DNA of 64,000 nt from Cliona cf. orientalis (Eukaryota > Porifera > Demospongiae > Clionaida > Clionaidae), in contig OZ005689.1 in the NCBI GenBank assembly GCA_963930775.1, forward strand, positions 20,961,262-21,025,261, given 5' to 3'. This document shows, one piece after another, positions 23,301-35,600 of this stretch (positions are counted from its first letter, which is position 1; each line of letters begins with the position of its first letter). Position numbers and translations under genes: made by a program. The notes beneath the pieces were generated by a model, which was not told the DNA's origin, did no database searches, and saw only the letters and a list, made by a program, of their open reading frames with translations.

Positions 23301-26300
23301 GCAAATTGTGTGGATAATCTCACTTTGTCCTCCTCATGAGTTGCATCTCTGATTTGAATACGAAATTCTTCACATGTAGAACATACATCCGACCGAGGGG
23401 TCATAAAGACAATGTCTGGAAGACACTTTTGCCAGACACTGATAAATGACTTGTACTTTAGGTATCTTATGTGAGAATCTTTGGCCAGACAAGCTTCCAC
23501 ATACTTTGAGTGCACTATGGTGTAATTCTGTGAAGCTGGGAGATAAATTGGAGGATTCACAGCTCTGCCACTTCTTGCTGCTGGCTGTGAAATTCCAAAA
23601 AACCTAAGCATAATTACGAATAAAATGGACAGCATCATAAGTGATTTCGTATGGATATGTGGTTGCAGGAGCATGGCCAGTCAAGCCATGTTGCCTAGGC
23701 ACAGGACCATTGTCTTGAAGGTGCTTTTGCAGATTCGTTTGTACCAATGTCGTGTAAAAACATGAAAGAATCCTTGCAAACATGGCGATGATCAAATCTG
23801 TAATCACAGGTAACTCGTTGACGTTTGCCAGGTTTTGCTCGACCAGCATGCTGTATTGTATCACCAACTCTTGACGTCACCTGTAATTTGCCCAGTAGTA
23901 GCATATCCTTCTCCACCTTTGTCATCTCAAAAAGTGAGAGGTGAAATAGATAAACCTCTTCAGCACTAAATTGAGAAAGACAATCTCCTGAGCATAAACA
24001 GCCAGCAGAAAGCTTTCTAGTTATCGCACGATAGATGGGATCACTATCTGGTGAGGTTGAGCTCGAATTATCGGCTGCTTGTGACTCTTCAGGCGCAGTA
24101 GTATCGTCACCATCATTCCTAGTTGCTCGTTGAATACGGATGTCTACGTGGTCGGCATCAAGGATACCTTGCTCTTCAATTTCTTCACCTTCACTTAGTT
24201 CACTCTCGCTCTCATTCACACTAGATCGTCGATTGCGTGTTTCACCAAAGAATTCATCGTCGTCGCTTTCTAATACTTCGATTTCTTCTTCAGTTAAACC
24301 GTACACAGAACGTTGACCTCCAAAACACATTTCAGCTTGATCTATACATTGCACAAAGCGAGCTAGTTAGTCCACGTGGTTATAGAGTTAATAAATCTGA
24401 CTTTTGCGCGATCTGGTAAAGGTCGTCAGTCACATTATGAAATTTCTCAGAATACTAATTTCTTACGATAAATTAGATCACAGGTTGTGCATGCGCATAA
24501 TCATTGCGGTAAAGATCGTCAACGTTGACTGCGCTAACTCTAAATAAAGCTCACCAAAATATGCAGCTTGCATCCATTCGAGTAGACAGCTAGAAAACAA
24601 TCAAGGTAAGGCATCAGTACAAATATCTACAGCAAAATTGAAGGCTAGGCCTATAGTCTGGATGCAAGGACTGCTAATTTCAGTAGCTAGCTAGCTGTAC
24701 AATTCTGTAGCCATGTAGTAGTCAGAGTAGCCTCAGTGGCAAAACTCCCGACATACTGGGGATGAATCATGCATGCTCCTCATCCCTTGGTCTAGCTTTA
24801 TAGTGATAATATAGACTGAGTCAGCTCAGCAACAGATAGCTGCTTGTACTAGAGGGGGCATCCCAATCCTCCCCCTCTACTATTTAAGTTTATAATATTA
24901 TTATGAGCGAAGGCTCGCCCCCTCGATTTACATCACCCTAGTAATTATTGTATTAAGTATGCGAACGATTGCACGATAATTATCATTAAAAATTGCGATA
25001 GGATCACACAAAATGTGCGTAAACGTGGAGAAATGATGGCCATTAAGGGCTAATATTGAAGGCGCACATTCTCCAATAATAAAGGTATCGTTCCAGTGCA
25101 AAATCCAAATTTTGTCAAAATTGACCCTTCTGACTATATTTTGCCGTACAGGAAATTATGCGTTATCACCCTAAGGACCCTTTTTATTTTCCATGACCCA
25201 TATTTTATTATTTAACCACAAAATGTACCTCTTTTTTAATTTGTATCTACACGTACATACCAGCTTCAGCAATTTCAACCTCTTGTACTACAGTTGATCT
25301 TCCGGACATATAGGCAGTATGCTGTATGCAGGTCATGATGGTCATGATGTAATTGATAGCAGCTTTAATGGCTTCATCTACAATCACATCACAGATTTCA
25401 TCCTCTTTCTCCAGATGAAAATTAATAGAACGTGCATAGTTGCAGCAACCGTCAAAATCTGCCCTTTGGTTTTACTTAGGCATTCCTATAATTAAAAAAA
25501 TACATTAATTCACATTTGAGTACTTCTAATAGCACATAAAATTAATGAACCATACCACAGAGTAGCTCATCCATTCCAGCTAGTGATCTTAGCTATTGCT
25601 GAATCGTATTGTATGCGTCCCTCAGAATAGTACACCCATTTTTGATGACAAACTCGAGATGGTATCGTGGCATTATGTGGATTTGAAGGTTTCCATTGCA
25701 TTGCAAGAAGATGGACTGTGGTACAGAAAACACAAGATATATGCTACGATTAGATATAAGCCACAATATAGTAGATATAAGCCACAATTAGATATAAGTC
25801 ACAATTAGCACACAGCTGCTTCCGCTTTGCAGGTTACTTAAAGGAATTAAAAAGGCTTAGTTTGTTAGCTATGGCCATCCAATTACATTGTACTAAGAAG
25901 TGCCCTAATTAGGTGATAATTAAAATTAATATTAACATCAATGCAGGAACAAGTTAACAGCAAAGATGTAGGCTAGACTTGACAATAATTAACGCTCGGC
26001 GCATGCGCACGAGGGTTACAGTAGTCTGTTTGTCTGTTTGTCTGTCTGTTTGTCTGTCTGTTACCGCTCTACTGCCTGCGTAGGACATTTATGCAACAAA
26101 ATGAACATACCAGCCAATTTTTCGCCAAACTCCAAAGGTTTTCAACTAAGGGATTTCGCTAAAAAGCTTTCTCTCACGAGTTATAGCTTATTCTTTGTCT
26201 TTAGCATAGCGAGGTCAGCCATTTTTCAGTTCCTAGTATAGTAAACTATGGTTAAATCCCCTCCGTATACTACTTGTGGTAATGCCTATAACCATATATG

Positions 26301-29018
26301 GCTACAGGATACAGTTCATAGGCTATATATAGCTAGTATAGAGCATCTCAGCTCAGGAATGCAATCTGTAGTTGCCACGTGCAGTGCATGTCTAATAAAA
26401 GCCCACCGTCATAGCTTTTCCTGAAGTGAGCCTGGGTTTGAGGCTAGATCATAGCTATGGTCTCATCTTAGAATTGAGTAAGTTGCATTCATGTACTCAC
26501 TATCCTGTCATAGCCTTGTAGTACATGAGGCCAAGCTTGCATGCATATGGTTACGGTATCTTGATGACAGTAACTAGCTGTCTGCAGTCTAGCAACCTGG
26601 ACAGTGTTACTGCTTTAATCATCGAATAACAGCTCACACACATCAGCACAATTTAAATAGTAATCACAGTAAGAACACCCGAGAACATCATTTGCACAAA
26701 ACTACTATTCCATCTTGACTTATGACTCGCATTGCACAATCTCAGCATTATTAGCTAACCATCATAAGTAGCTACGTAGCTACTGTTTGAATTTGCGCCG
26801 AGCGTTTTGCACTTTAGTGCTTTCATTATTATTGGTTTAAAATATTATTTGTACCACTGAAGCCATAGAGATCAAAGGCACAGTCAGTGCAATAAAACAC
26901 TTATAGTACTGGTAGTTCTAGGGCCAAGTGAGAATAAGTAATTAACCCCTACTTGTACCGTGCATGCTTTGTGGTGTTGCTTAGCAACTACAACTCATAC
27001 TCTGCCTTCTTGGTGGTTTTGCCTAGTAACTACAACCTATACCTCACGTTCTTTGTGGTTTTATTAGCCTAGCTGTAGCTAGTTTGCTGATTAACTTCAC
27101 AGAATTGAATTTTAAGCAGTAGCTACATTGAAGTATGTAGTAATGATTACAGCCACAGATTAGAAAGAATAGGCCTGATTTTTTTAGTGTCATGGGTTGT
27201 TGAAAGATCAGAAAGGCTCCAATACAGCCACCTATCACAGAATAAGCAGAATAGCTACCTAGACAGATTTTAATAATATACCAGACTATAAGCATAGGCA
27301 CTGTGTGCATGGTAGGGACTCGGGCCTGCCATGTGGGCCTAATTTGCAATGATATCCATGCAGCTAGTTTGGCCTCAAGATTAGTGTGACCATCTGTAGA
27401 GGATCCTAGTAGATAGCAAACTAGCATTTGGGCGGGGCCATAGCTGCAGATCAAGAGCCCATAGCATCAGTGAAAGTAACTTCCTGCATGCACACTTGGT
27501 TCTAGTATATTGAATGACCAGCCATCATCACTTTTTAACCAGCTAGCTCCACGTCACTACAGAATAATATGGCTTCATCTTCCGATCTACACTGGGACTG
27601 GCAGAACTGGACACAGCTACTAAGCACTAATATCACACTGGCTCCTTGCTGAGCTTTTCTAGGGTTAGCAAGAGCTAGCTTGCATGGCCTCTTCTCTAAT
27701 AAAAGTTTACAGTGTGATATAAAGTAGCTCATTTTAGTGGTACAAAATCAGTTATACTATGCCCACTAGCGGGATAAGCCATTATACCACTTGTGCTTAG
27801 CACATGGTGTAAATTCCTTATCCCACTGGTGCTTGTTAACCTATATCAGTGGTTTGGTGATAGTCACCATTGTCATGGAGGTAACCTCAGATCAACACCC
27901 CAGCACTATTCAGCATATCACCCAATATACCACATACTGCACTTTCAGAGACCACCTCTAGTCTGGGAAAGGCTGGTGGTGGCTAACCATAGCTAACTGG
28001 CTGACAGTATCTGAATGCATAGCCTGTGGTGTGGCTTACCAAGTTTGTCACAAAAAATACAGTCACCTGGCTCCAGGGTCTCAAAATCAGCATACTTGGG
28101 CTGTGGAAATATCCACAAAAATCATTGTGATAGGCCCTTTTCAGCATTAGATGGTAGCTCTATTAGACTTCTCGCCATACCAGGCTGAGTAAATCCCCCC
28201 AGAGTAAGATTTGTGGTATCCATACAAAAATTTGTATCACCAGTCACTAAAATTATAAACAAAGATAAATCCTTTCATTATACACATCTACCTCTTTGAT
28301 TAATGATGGGTAATAAGCATGCTTGTATGAATGACAGTATATATATACATTGTATTACATCCCAGATTAGAGTTGTGTCTGTACCTTTATTCCTGGTCCA
28401 TGGATGGCCATTGTATAGCTGCAGAAATAGGGCCAACTCGTGAGAGTCGGCTAATCCACGACCTTTGTACAAGTTGATTTGCATCAAGGTTGTCAGTTCA
28501 TCGTACATTCTGAATATTCTGCAACCATTATCAGCCATTATTGCCCCCATCTTTTTGAATGTGGCATCTTCCACCAGCCAAGATGTACGCCCACATTTCT
28601 CGTGTACTCGTTTCAGGAGCTTAGAAATGTACGCACACAGTGGTGATTTTCCACTCCCAGTTAGGATGCATACACTCTCCCAAATAAGCACAGGTTCCTC
28701 CCAGTCAGTACCTTCAACCCGTACAACAGAGGGAGACAGGAGGTAGCTAGTTAAGCTTAGCAAAGAAGCCAGCACTGCTGTTGGTGGTATGCATGCTCAA
28801 TGCTTTACCAACTTGAGAACATCCCTAATAATATACAATTTAGCTCTATTAAATTTTAATCAGTGAGTATTTCATAGATTAGCTAACTTACAACTTTGAT
28901 GCACTCTGGGTAGAGTCCAATCAATATCTTCTACCCAACAATTTTCAAGTCGTTTCCTTGTCTCCAGCACCTTTCTCCATCCCTGATAGTCTGCTCTTTT
29001 GGGGGTTAATGCAGTCAT
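20346..29018 (-). CDS. DUF3987-like P-loop protein, seven exons, one in-frame stop
   Basis: Exons on the minus strand: 29018-28892, 28795-28385, 28246-28040, 25458-25261, 22032-21827, 21764-21640 and 20562-20346. All junctions are GT-AG and in phase (1491 nt, 497 codons with stop). Exon 2 carries the Walker-A-like TGSGKSP, then WLVEDATFKKMG, RMYDELTTLMQINLY and LFLQLYNGHPWT. Exon 3 carries LGGFTQPGMARSLIELPSNAEKGL. These fit the DUF3987 family, a P-loop helicase/primase-associated group; the function in animals is unknown. Exon 3 has one TGA at 28124-28122 where an Arg codon is expected (LSQ-x-FLWIFP). Exon 1 is the first recognisable; upstream exons may exist. Relatives, as I remember them, have more sequence between exons 3 and 4, so one or more exons may be lost or unseen. 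A transposon fills the intron between exons 4 and 5. Confidence 0.75.
22089..25203 (-). mobile_element. DNA transposon with about 40-bp inverted repeats and a DUF7869-type gene
   Basis: The left end at 22089 (ATATGGGTCGTGGAAAATAG, then AAAGGGTCCTTAGGGTGATAA) is repeated inverted at the right end (25163-25203) with few changes. A further copy of AAAGGGTCCTTTGGGTGAT lies subterminally at 22321. The element sits inside an intron of the DUF3987-like gene and encodes a decayed protein at 22387-24354. I could not identify a clear target-site duplication. Confidence 0.75.
22387..24354 (-). pseudogene. DUF7869-type probable transposase, broken
   Basis: On the minus strand: an acidic N-terminus (ESDDDEFFGE, SELSEGEEIEE), CLCSGDCLSQF, VTCDYRFDHRHVCKDSFMFLH, QPAARSGRAVNPPIYLPASQ, HYTFDFAEQVHIP, the hallmark HCDNCVGQNKNNYVTGYLAWRV, VGHTRCLVDGHFGLVKK, and ITCPSP at the end. 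The order matches a large invertebrate family annotated as DUF7869. Candidate catalytic acids are in FDFAEQV and HCDNCVGQNKN. The copy is dead: frame changes occur near 23738, 23625 (within a T run, next to a TAG) and 22955-22970. The long inverted repeats around it argue that this family is a transposase. Family name is from memory; the motif match is strong. Confidence 0.8.
25991..26806. mobile_element. MITE family B, copy 2
   Basis: The perfect 13-bp terminal inverted repeat is AACGCTCGGCGCA; the copy at 12862 has AACGCTTGGCGCA at both of its ends. The interior matches that copy (CACGAGGGTTAC, TTTTCAACTAAG, TACTACTTGTGGTAATGC). It lies in the intron between exons 3 and 4 of the DUF3987-like gene. 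Confidence 0.65.
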
Positions 29019-29048
29019 ACCACCAGCTATCTCTTAGTAGTGACTACA

Positions 29049-29348
29049 CAGTGGGGGATCCAGAGGGGGATCCAGGGGTGCACAGGAACCCCCCTTTTGG
29101 CTATACCTAGCACTAAGAAGTATACTGATGTTAGGTAAATGGAACCCCCCTTTCTGGCTACAGAACTAAGAAAACTGCTGCTATGGCTCACCTTAGAATG
29201 CTTTAGAAGAAATTCGTTCGAAAACAGATTGGACTGATAGAGCTGGTAGTTTGTCTCAAAAACGATCGAAAGTGGGCGTGGCTTCTAAAATTTTCGCGCG
29301 CAACAGTATACCAGAACCCCCCTTCTAGAAATCCTGGATCCGCCACTG
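29049..29348 (-). mobile_element. MITE family C, copy 2 (5-bp duplication CTACA)
   Basis: Reverse orientation relative to 19659-19993. Ends CAGTGG...CCGCCACTG are flanked by CTACA on both sides (29044-29048, 29349-29353). It lies in the short space between the divergent DUF3987-like and cysteine-cluster genes. Confidence 0.8.
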
Positions 29349-30867
29349 CTACATACTTGCTTGGGGTGAGAGACTAGATAGACACTACTAAAGTAAGCCA
29401 GGTGAGCAATGGCATTACTTGCTGCAAAATAGTAATTGTGTGGGTGGATTGTGGTCTGATTATTCACCACAGTTCACATGATGCAAATGAGAGAGTGCTT
29501 TATTTGGAATAAGTGACAGCAATCATGTTGAGTAATCTGAGTGTCAATAATCCATCTACTCTTCGCCGCATTTTGTTTGCATCCTCTACTTATCCCCAGA
29601 GGTTCCAAAGCGATGGGAAATTGTTGCTAACTTTGCTAGCAGAGGCAATGAGGGTATCACACTCTCCCCACAAGAAGTAAAGATCATTGCAGACAACAGC
29701 ATCTTCATGGATGACCAGGCCCATGTGAGTGATGATAGTCTACTCTACTACAAGAGCTAGTGCACATGCCATTTGGTGAACGAGAATGCTTAGGTATTGT
29801 CCTTGTGTTTCAGTTGTCAACTTGTGTGAAATGTGGTGGAAATTTATTACTTCGTTCTGATCGACCAAGTAACTTATTTCTATACACTGAGTCTCATGGG
29901 ACTGCCAGCAGTACAGTACAGCAAATACTGTAGCAGAAAAAAAGTGCAGTCTGGTGAAACACTATGGCTATCACACATGCGGTGCAATGGGGCATCTTTA
30001 CTACGACAAAGAATGGGCATCACTGGCATACTTTGTGTCGTCACAAGAAACAGCATTTGAACAAACAATGCTCGCTAATTTTGATCATGAGCTACTGATC
30101 GGGCAGATAAGTTACAAACAGAAGGCCGAAATCTATAATGCTATCCATGGCTATGAATGTATCAAGAAACAGTGCTCATCCCTCAAATTAACCAATATTC
30201 CACAAAATTCAAGGTACATGTTTAAAAATATAATGGCATTAAATGTCTGATAATAATAATACCATCTGGGCAAGCACCAGCAGGTAACATGACTCATGGG
30301 ATTTTTCGTAGATGGGGCAAATTCTAGTGTGTGGCAGCATACCCGGTAAGGAGGGGGGGCTTCTGAGACCACATACACTACAATATGCATTAGTACAATA
30401 CTTTGCATTTTTCAGGGGATGGGATGGGTTGGGGTATGCTCCCTATGTAATTATCCCTGCATGACATGGGGGCTTACCTGTGCGTACTTATGCGTATAGA
30501 AGCTGCCCTGGTGCATGCATGCATCAGTACTTACCTGAGTCACTAACAACTATTGTGATTGTCAATTGTATGCATGCTCAGAATTCATAATATACCAAAT
30601 AGATCACCTGAGGAGTAACCATTTCAAGCCCACACCAGTTTATATACCTATTTACTGATTAACTAGGTCTGATCGTTTGAAATTGGCCTACTGTATAAAG
30701 CGGACTGGACTCACAGACTCGCGGATTCGCGGACTGGGCGTGGCGATCCAAATGCGCATGCGCATAGATAATATGACCAGTCCCGCGCGCGCGTAACTAT
30801 CAGCCTTGTCTTTGCCCTGGTCTTAGCAGCTAAGCAGTTGACGTTCACTGTAAGAGACGTATACTAA

Positions 30868-31005
30868 ATGGCTGCAACGTCGAAATCCTGTGTCATCGAT
30901 CTTACTTTGGACAGTGACACCGACACCAGCTAAAGCCCTGATGGTGATTCTCTCTCTGATGATGAGTTGGCCCCACAGGTTTCTTCAAGCAAGCGCTTCA
31001 AGTGA
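30868..31005 (+). pseudogene. Small MULE left-arm ORF with a SUMO-interaction-like motif
   Basis: An ATG at 30868 starts MAATSKSCVIDLTLDSDTD; after a single in-frame TAA (30931) the same frame continues SPDGDSLSDDELAPQVSSSKRFK-stop at 31003-31005. VIDLT followed by acidic residues is the classical SUMO-interacting motif. AATAAA occurs 60 bp downstream. It could be a separate small protein or the first exon of the transposase. Without the TAA it would be 44 residues. Confidence 0.4.
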
Positions 31006-31109
31006 CTGTAGCTACATGTAGTTAGATACACGATGCTGCCCGAGACAAACCCCCCGCCTGTGTATAAATAAAAGCTTATTATTAAAACTAGTGTGTGTTA
31101 CGATGTGCA

Positions 31110-31350
31110 TGCATGTGTGTGTGTGTGTGTGCATGCGTGCGTGCGTGCGTGTGCGTGCGTGTGTGTGTGTTTGTTGGTAGTTGCTTATCAACCAAAATTT
31201 TTATAGGCAATTTGCTGGCTATGGGAAGGGATTGGGTCATCATAAAGTAGGCCAATGATGAGCAGACGTCAACTACCAGTTATCTGCCCCATGCATCTCA
31301 TGCACCCCAATTACTGGCAGATAACTATTAGGTGTGTGTGTGTGTGTGTA
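31110..31350 (-). repeat. GT microsatellite plus dispersed repeat shared with 45.7 and 47.1 kb
   Basis: After a (GT/GC)n run, about 31156-31260 is the reverse complement of 45726-45830 and, more weakly, of 47085-47190: ATCATTGGCCTACTTTATGA, CCCTTCC(C/T)ATAGC, CAAATTGCCTATAAAA and GCAACTACCAACAAAC. Each copy abuts CA/GT runs. Confidence 0.65.
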
Positions 31351-31863
31351 CAGTGTGTGCAAGGACGTATACCCCCCCCCCCCCCAACTTGAGCCCAGGG
31401 AAAACTCCTCATACCTCTCTCCCAACAAGTCTCGGAAAGTGCCTACTACCCATATATGTACTTATGACTCTGTTCTTTGAGACTAGAATCTTCTAGAAGC
31501 TACTAATGCATTGCTCATGGTAAAATTAACTCCCATGATATAAGGATGACAAGGCACTTGTATGAGTGTACATATAGTACATGTGTGTGTGTGAGAGAGT
31601 GTGGAGGAGTATCATCAGTGAGCTATATTTAGAGCCTGTTCCCACATCGATTTTATAATATTGTGTGATTACTTGTGAGGTGGCACTATTATTATAATAA
31701 ATTACTCGCACATGCACACATACACTCCCACACTCTTTCTCTCTGTTTCACACACACACCATGCATGCACACATGCTGATATTGAAACATTTAGGTGGTG
31801 CTACCTCTTGTCGGTGTATAGTGCAATACTGGTTTGACAGTGGTCACGAGCACAGTGTGTTGA

Positions 31864-33540
31864 TTAACCCTTCGGCCGCGAATGGCATATATATACGCGT
31901 GCGCATTACTTTCGAACGTGGATGGCGTATATTTACAACCTGCTGACTGGACAACTCATGGTGCATGCTTATCGCGATCGAGGAGATTCCTGATAATCAA
32001 ACGCGGCAGCTCCACCCTTACTTACCTTGCAGCAGCTGTCGCATACCATCAGCAGTCAGCGGTTTGAGCTAGGAAGCCATCTCTCTGCATAGCACTTTAC
32101 TTTGCACCAGCAACCCAGCCCAACCCCTTTCTTGTCTGTGGCTCGAGTTCCGAGGTTCTCCTTGAGCGCTACGCTCTCCATGTTGGAACTTCCCATGCCC
32201 GAAGATGATGATATGAGCAAGGACGAGTTCGAAGGCTACTTGGATGATGATGATGATCTGACAGGTGGTAGTGACAACAGCCATGAGCCTAGTGATGATG
32301 TCCAAGACAGCTCCATGAACTCTCCTCAACCGGATGATGATGATGTTGGATGTACCCCCATTCCCAAGTTTGATCAGCCAGTTAGTTGTGCTGAGGACAT
32401 GACCGGGGCATCTCCTCTTCAAGTTTTCCAAGAGATGGTCACAGAAGAGATGCTAGAGAAGATTGTTGAGCAAACCAACCTCTATGCACAACAGTACATG
32501 CAGAGTACCAATCTCCCCACCCCCTCACATTCCAGAGCACACGGTTGGAGCAGAGCAACGTTTGACACGGCAGAGTTGAAGAAATTCCTCGCCATGACCA
32601 TCACTATGGGTCTCGTCAGCTACCCCGAGATAGATTACTGATCAACAAGTTGGCCCTATGCCACATCAGCATTTTCCAAGGTGTGTGTGTGTGTGCGTGT
32701 GTGTGTGTGTGCGCATGTACAACTCTCCTCTCTCCTCTTCATACAATATCGTAATAAAAACTTGTAGACTTGTAGTATTGATTGTGCAAAATAAAATATG
32801 TACTGACATACTAAACTGGTTCATTGTAGATTCTCAAACTAGATCGCTTCTCCCTCATCCTCCGATTCCTGCATTTGAATGATAATTCAAAGTATGTGAA
32901 GAAGGGGCAACCTGGCTACGACCCACTCTTCAAGCTACGGCCATTTCTAGACCCACTGCTGAAAAGCTTCCAAAAAGCCTACCATCCTGGCAGAGGTTTC
33001 TATCGATGAATCCATGATTGGATTCAAAGGAAGGCTGTCTTTTTTACAATACATGCCAAAGAAGCCGACGAAGTGGGGGATGAAGGCTTTTGTGCTAGCT
33101 GACAGCAAGACAGGCTACACATACAATTGGCGATTGTATACAGGTATTACATGTGTATCAGAGCTAGAGCATACAGAGTATGTACAGACATGCAAATTTG
33201 GTCACTAGCTCACTAATGCATCCCACACCCCCAACATGCATGCATCTCTACGCACGCACACACACACACACACAGCTAGTACCCCTTATGGACATAGCAT
33301 CTGCACTACCCTGATTGTGGTATATACTGCTAATCCGAGGAATTGCATTATACCACACCACAATAATCATTGTAGCATAGCGGACTTGCACTATGAAGCC
33401 ACAAACCAGACTTTACGGATTATTTCCGTCACCATCCATTGCTTTACAGCTCGAGTGTATGTACGCAAGATTCCTAGAATGCATGGAGTCTGTACTAGCT
33501 CGTTCCTTTGAAATGTGGCTTCATAGTAGTACAAGCACGC

Positions 33541-33575
<35 letters not shown>

Positions 33576-34825
33576 CGCACACACACACACACACACACTC
33601 TCTCTCTCCTACACATACAATGTGTATCCCACACCTCACAACATGCATGTATACATTGAACATGCCTGTACATTGTACAGGCATGCTGATGCACATACAC
33701 CTACACTCATACAATTACATCATACCACATTTCTTCAAAACAATAGGGCATTCTAGGGGCAAATATTCACATTCCAGTTTTGGGCATGCTAACCTTTTTG
33801 CAAATTAGGAAAAGGTAACAAGTCACAAGCGACAATTTCTAGGAAGAAATGTGGTATATCAAGGATCAAGTATAATAATATTCATAACAATAGCACCTTC
33901 TAAAATAAGCTACATGGTGTATACACAAAATATAGGTAAAGACACTTCCCTGGATACCGACGACTGTAGTGTGACACACGCAATAGTCTTGAAGTTGCTC
34001 GAGACTCTCTGGAGAATCGCGGTCATCACGTCTATATGGATTACTACACCAGTCCCAGTCTCTTTCAAAATCTGTGACATCTTGGATTTGGGGCATGTGG
34101 TACAGTCCGCACCAATAGACGTGGTGTGCCAGACGAGATCAAGGCAAAGCTGCAGAAGGGAGAGATAGTGTCCGAAATGATTGATGATGATGTGATGGCT
34201 CTAAAGTTGATGGATAAGTGCCCCGTGGCCATGCTTACCACTGTCCATGATGATTCTGTTGTCACTAAACAGCGACGAATGAGAGTAGTACAAGGTGGTG
34301 TGGAGGAGGTGCGTAAACCTGTTGTAGTCGAGCGATACAGTGAGTTTATGGGAGGGGTAGACACAGGAGACCAGCTGCTGTTATATTACGGGTTTTCACA
34401 CCGTACCCTGAAGTGGTGGAGGAGGGCATTCTTCCATTTGATTGAAGTGGCAACAATGAATGCCTACATAATGTATCTCGCGACACCATATATGAAGGAC
34501 GGCGGCTGACTCACAAGGAGTTCAGGATCCAGCTGGCAAAGGAGCTGTTGATGGACACAGTAACTGATGATGCAGAACCTCACAGCTGTGGACCACATTC
34601 GAAACCAAATCCTCATTTCGCCTCACTGGACGACATTTTCCAGCAAAGGTGGGTCTCACTCCTTCGGGACGTCCATCACAGCCTGACTGCATTGTCTGCA
34701 GCAGAAAGAAGGGTAATGGACGAAAGTCTACCACATACAAGTGCAAGCAGTGTGACCTCCCCATGTGTGTAGTACCATGCTTTGAGCTGTACCACACTAA
34801 AAGCAACCCAGAACGCTACCTGTAA
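31864..34825 (+). pseudogene. Decayed piggyBac (PGBD4-like) transposase inside the MULE
   Basis: A candidate left end TTAACCCTTCGGCCGCG starts at 31864; the right end was not found. Coding runs from an acidic N-terminus (about 32180) through LQVFQEMVTEEMLEKIVEQT, intron 32682-32829 (GT-rich), FLHLNDNSKYVKKGQPGYDP, VSIDESMIGFKGRLSFLQYM (first Asp), intron 33144-33935, GHHVYMDYYTSPSLF (second Asp), EFMGGVDTGDQLLLYYG (third Asp), to the C-terminal CIVCSRKK...CKQCDLPMC finger, stop at 34823. Lesions: TGA after EIDY (32639), TGA after SLFQNL (34075), and frame changes near 32997, 34010, 34500 and 34630. Dead, but all three catalytic Asp codons survive. Confidence 0.9.
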
Positions 34826-35540
34826 CATTTTAGTGTATCACTCGAACTCTCAGTATCTCTCATAGAATATTAGTTACACAATAATTGTGGCTACAACCCC
34901 TCATACTCCCCCTCTCTCTCCATACATCCACACACACACACAGTTATGTATAATCAACACAATTGGCCACACCCAACTTTATTTTTTGTCACGCACACAC
35001 TCCCTTTCCAACACAAGAATAACCTCTGAATAAGTGCCCACCATCAAAGTGACTACGCTCGAAATCCCCAGTCCTACCTATCAGAGGCAACTTTATGCAC
35101 ACTTACAGGCCTGAGGCATGGCAACCTATATCTGTATAAAGCATACAATGTCCCAGGCTGACTATACCGAAGTATCTATGACTTGAGTATACTTACTTAC
35201 CTCTGCAAATTTGTTCATTTGTCCACCCGATCTTCGACACTCACTGCACGTCGATCATCTACTCCGTCAACTTACAGGCCTAGCATGGTACCGAGCGACA
35301 ATCTAGTAGCGTGCACACTGCGCACACAAAGACCTTGGACAGTAGCTAGCTTGTGTTGCACGAAGGTCAACTCGGAAGGTCATCAATTATCAGTCCCCCA
35401 TCATACCACCCTTTTCCTCAAAAACGACATGTACAGCTTGTTTTGGTGGATAAATCTACACTTCTTCCTTTAGTGCTTTCATTGTACTAGGATGTGTGCG
35501 GCAAACTGATTGCAGATGCTTCTTTGAATTTCCGTGAGAC

Positions 35541-35600
35541 TTAACCCTTTAAACGCGCACCCGGAAATGATAAGACCGCGGGCGGTGTCACGCGCGCGTT
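35541..35600. other. TTAACCCTTT... GC-rich segment before the MULE transposase
   Basis: TTAACCCTTTAAACGCGCAC and the following GCGCGCG sequence resemble a left end of a TTAA-type element, in the same orientation as 31864, so it does not serve as the inverted right end of that relic. Origin unresolved. Confidence 0.3.

Noticed and set aside
35541..35544. TTAA as the right end of the piggyBac relic at 31864
   Set aside because: The adjoining sequence is in the same orientation as the left end, not inverted.
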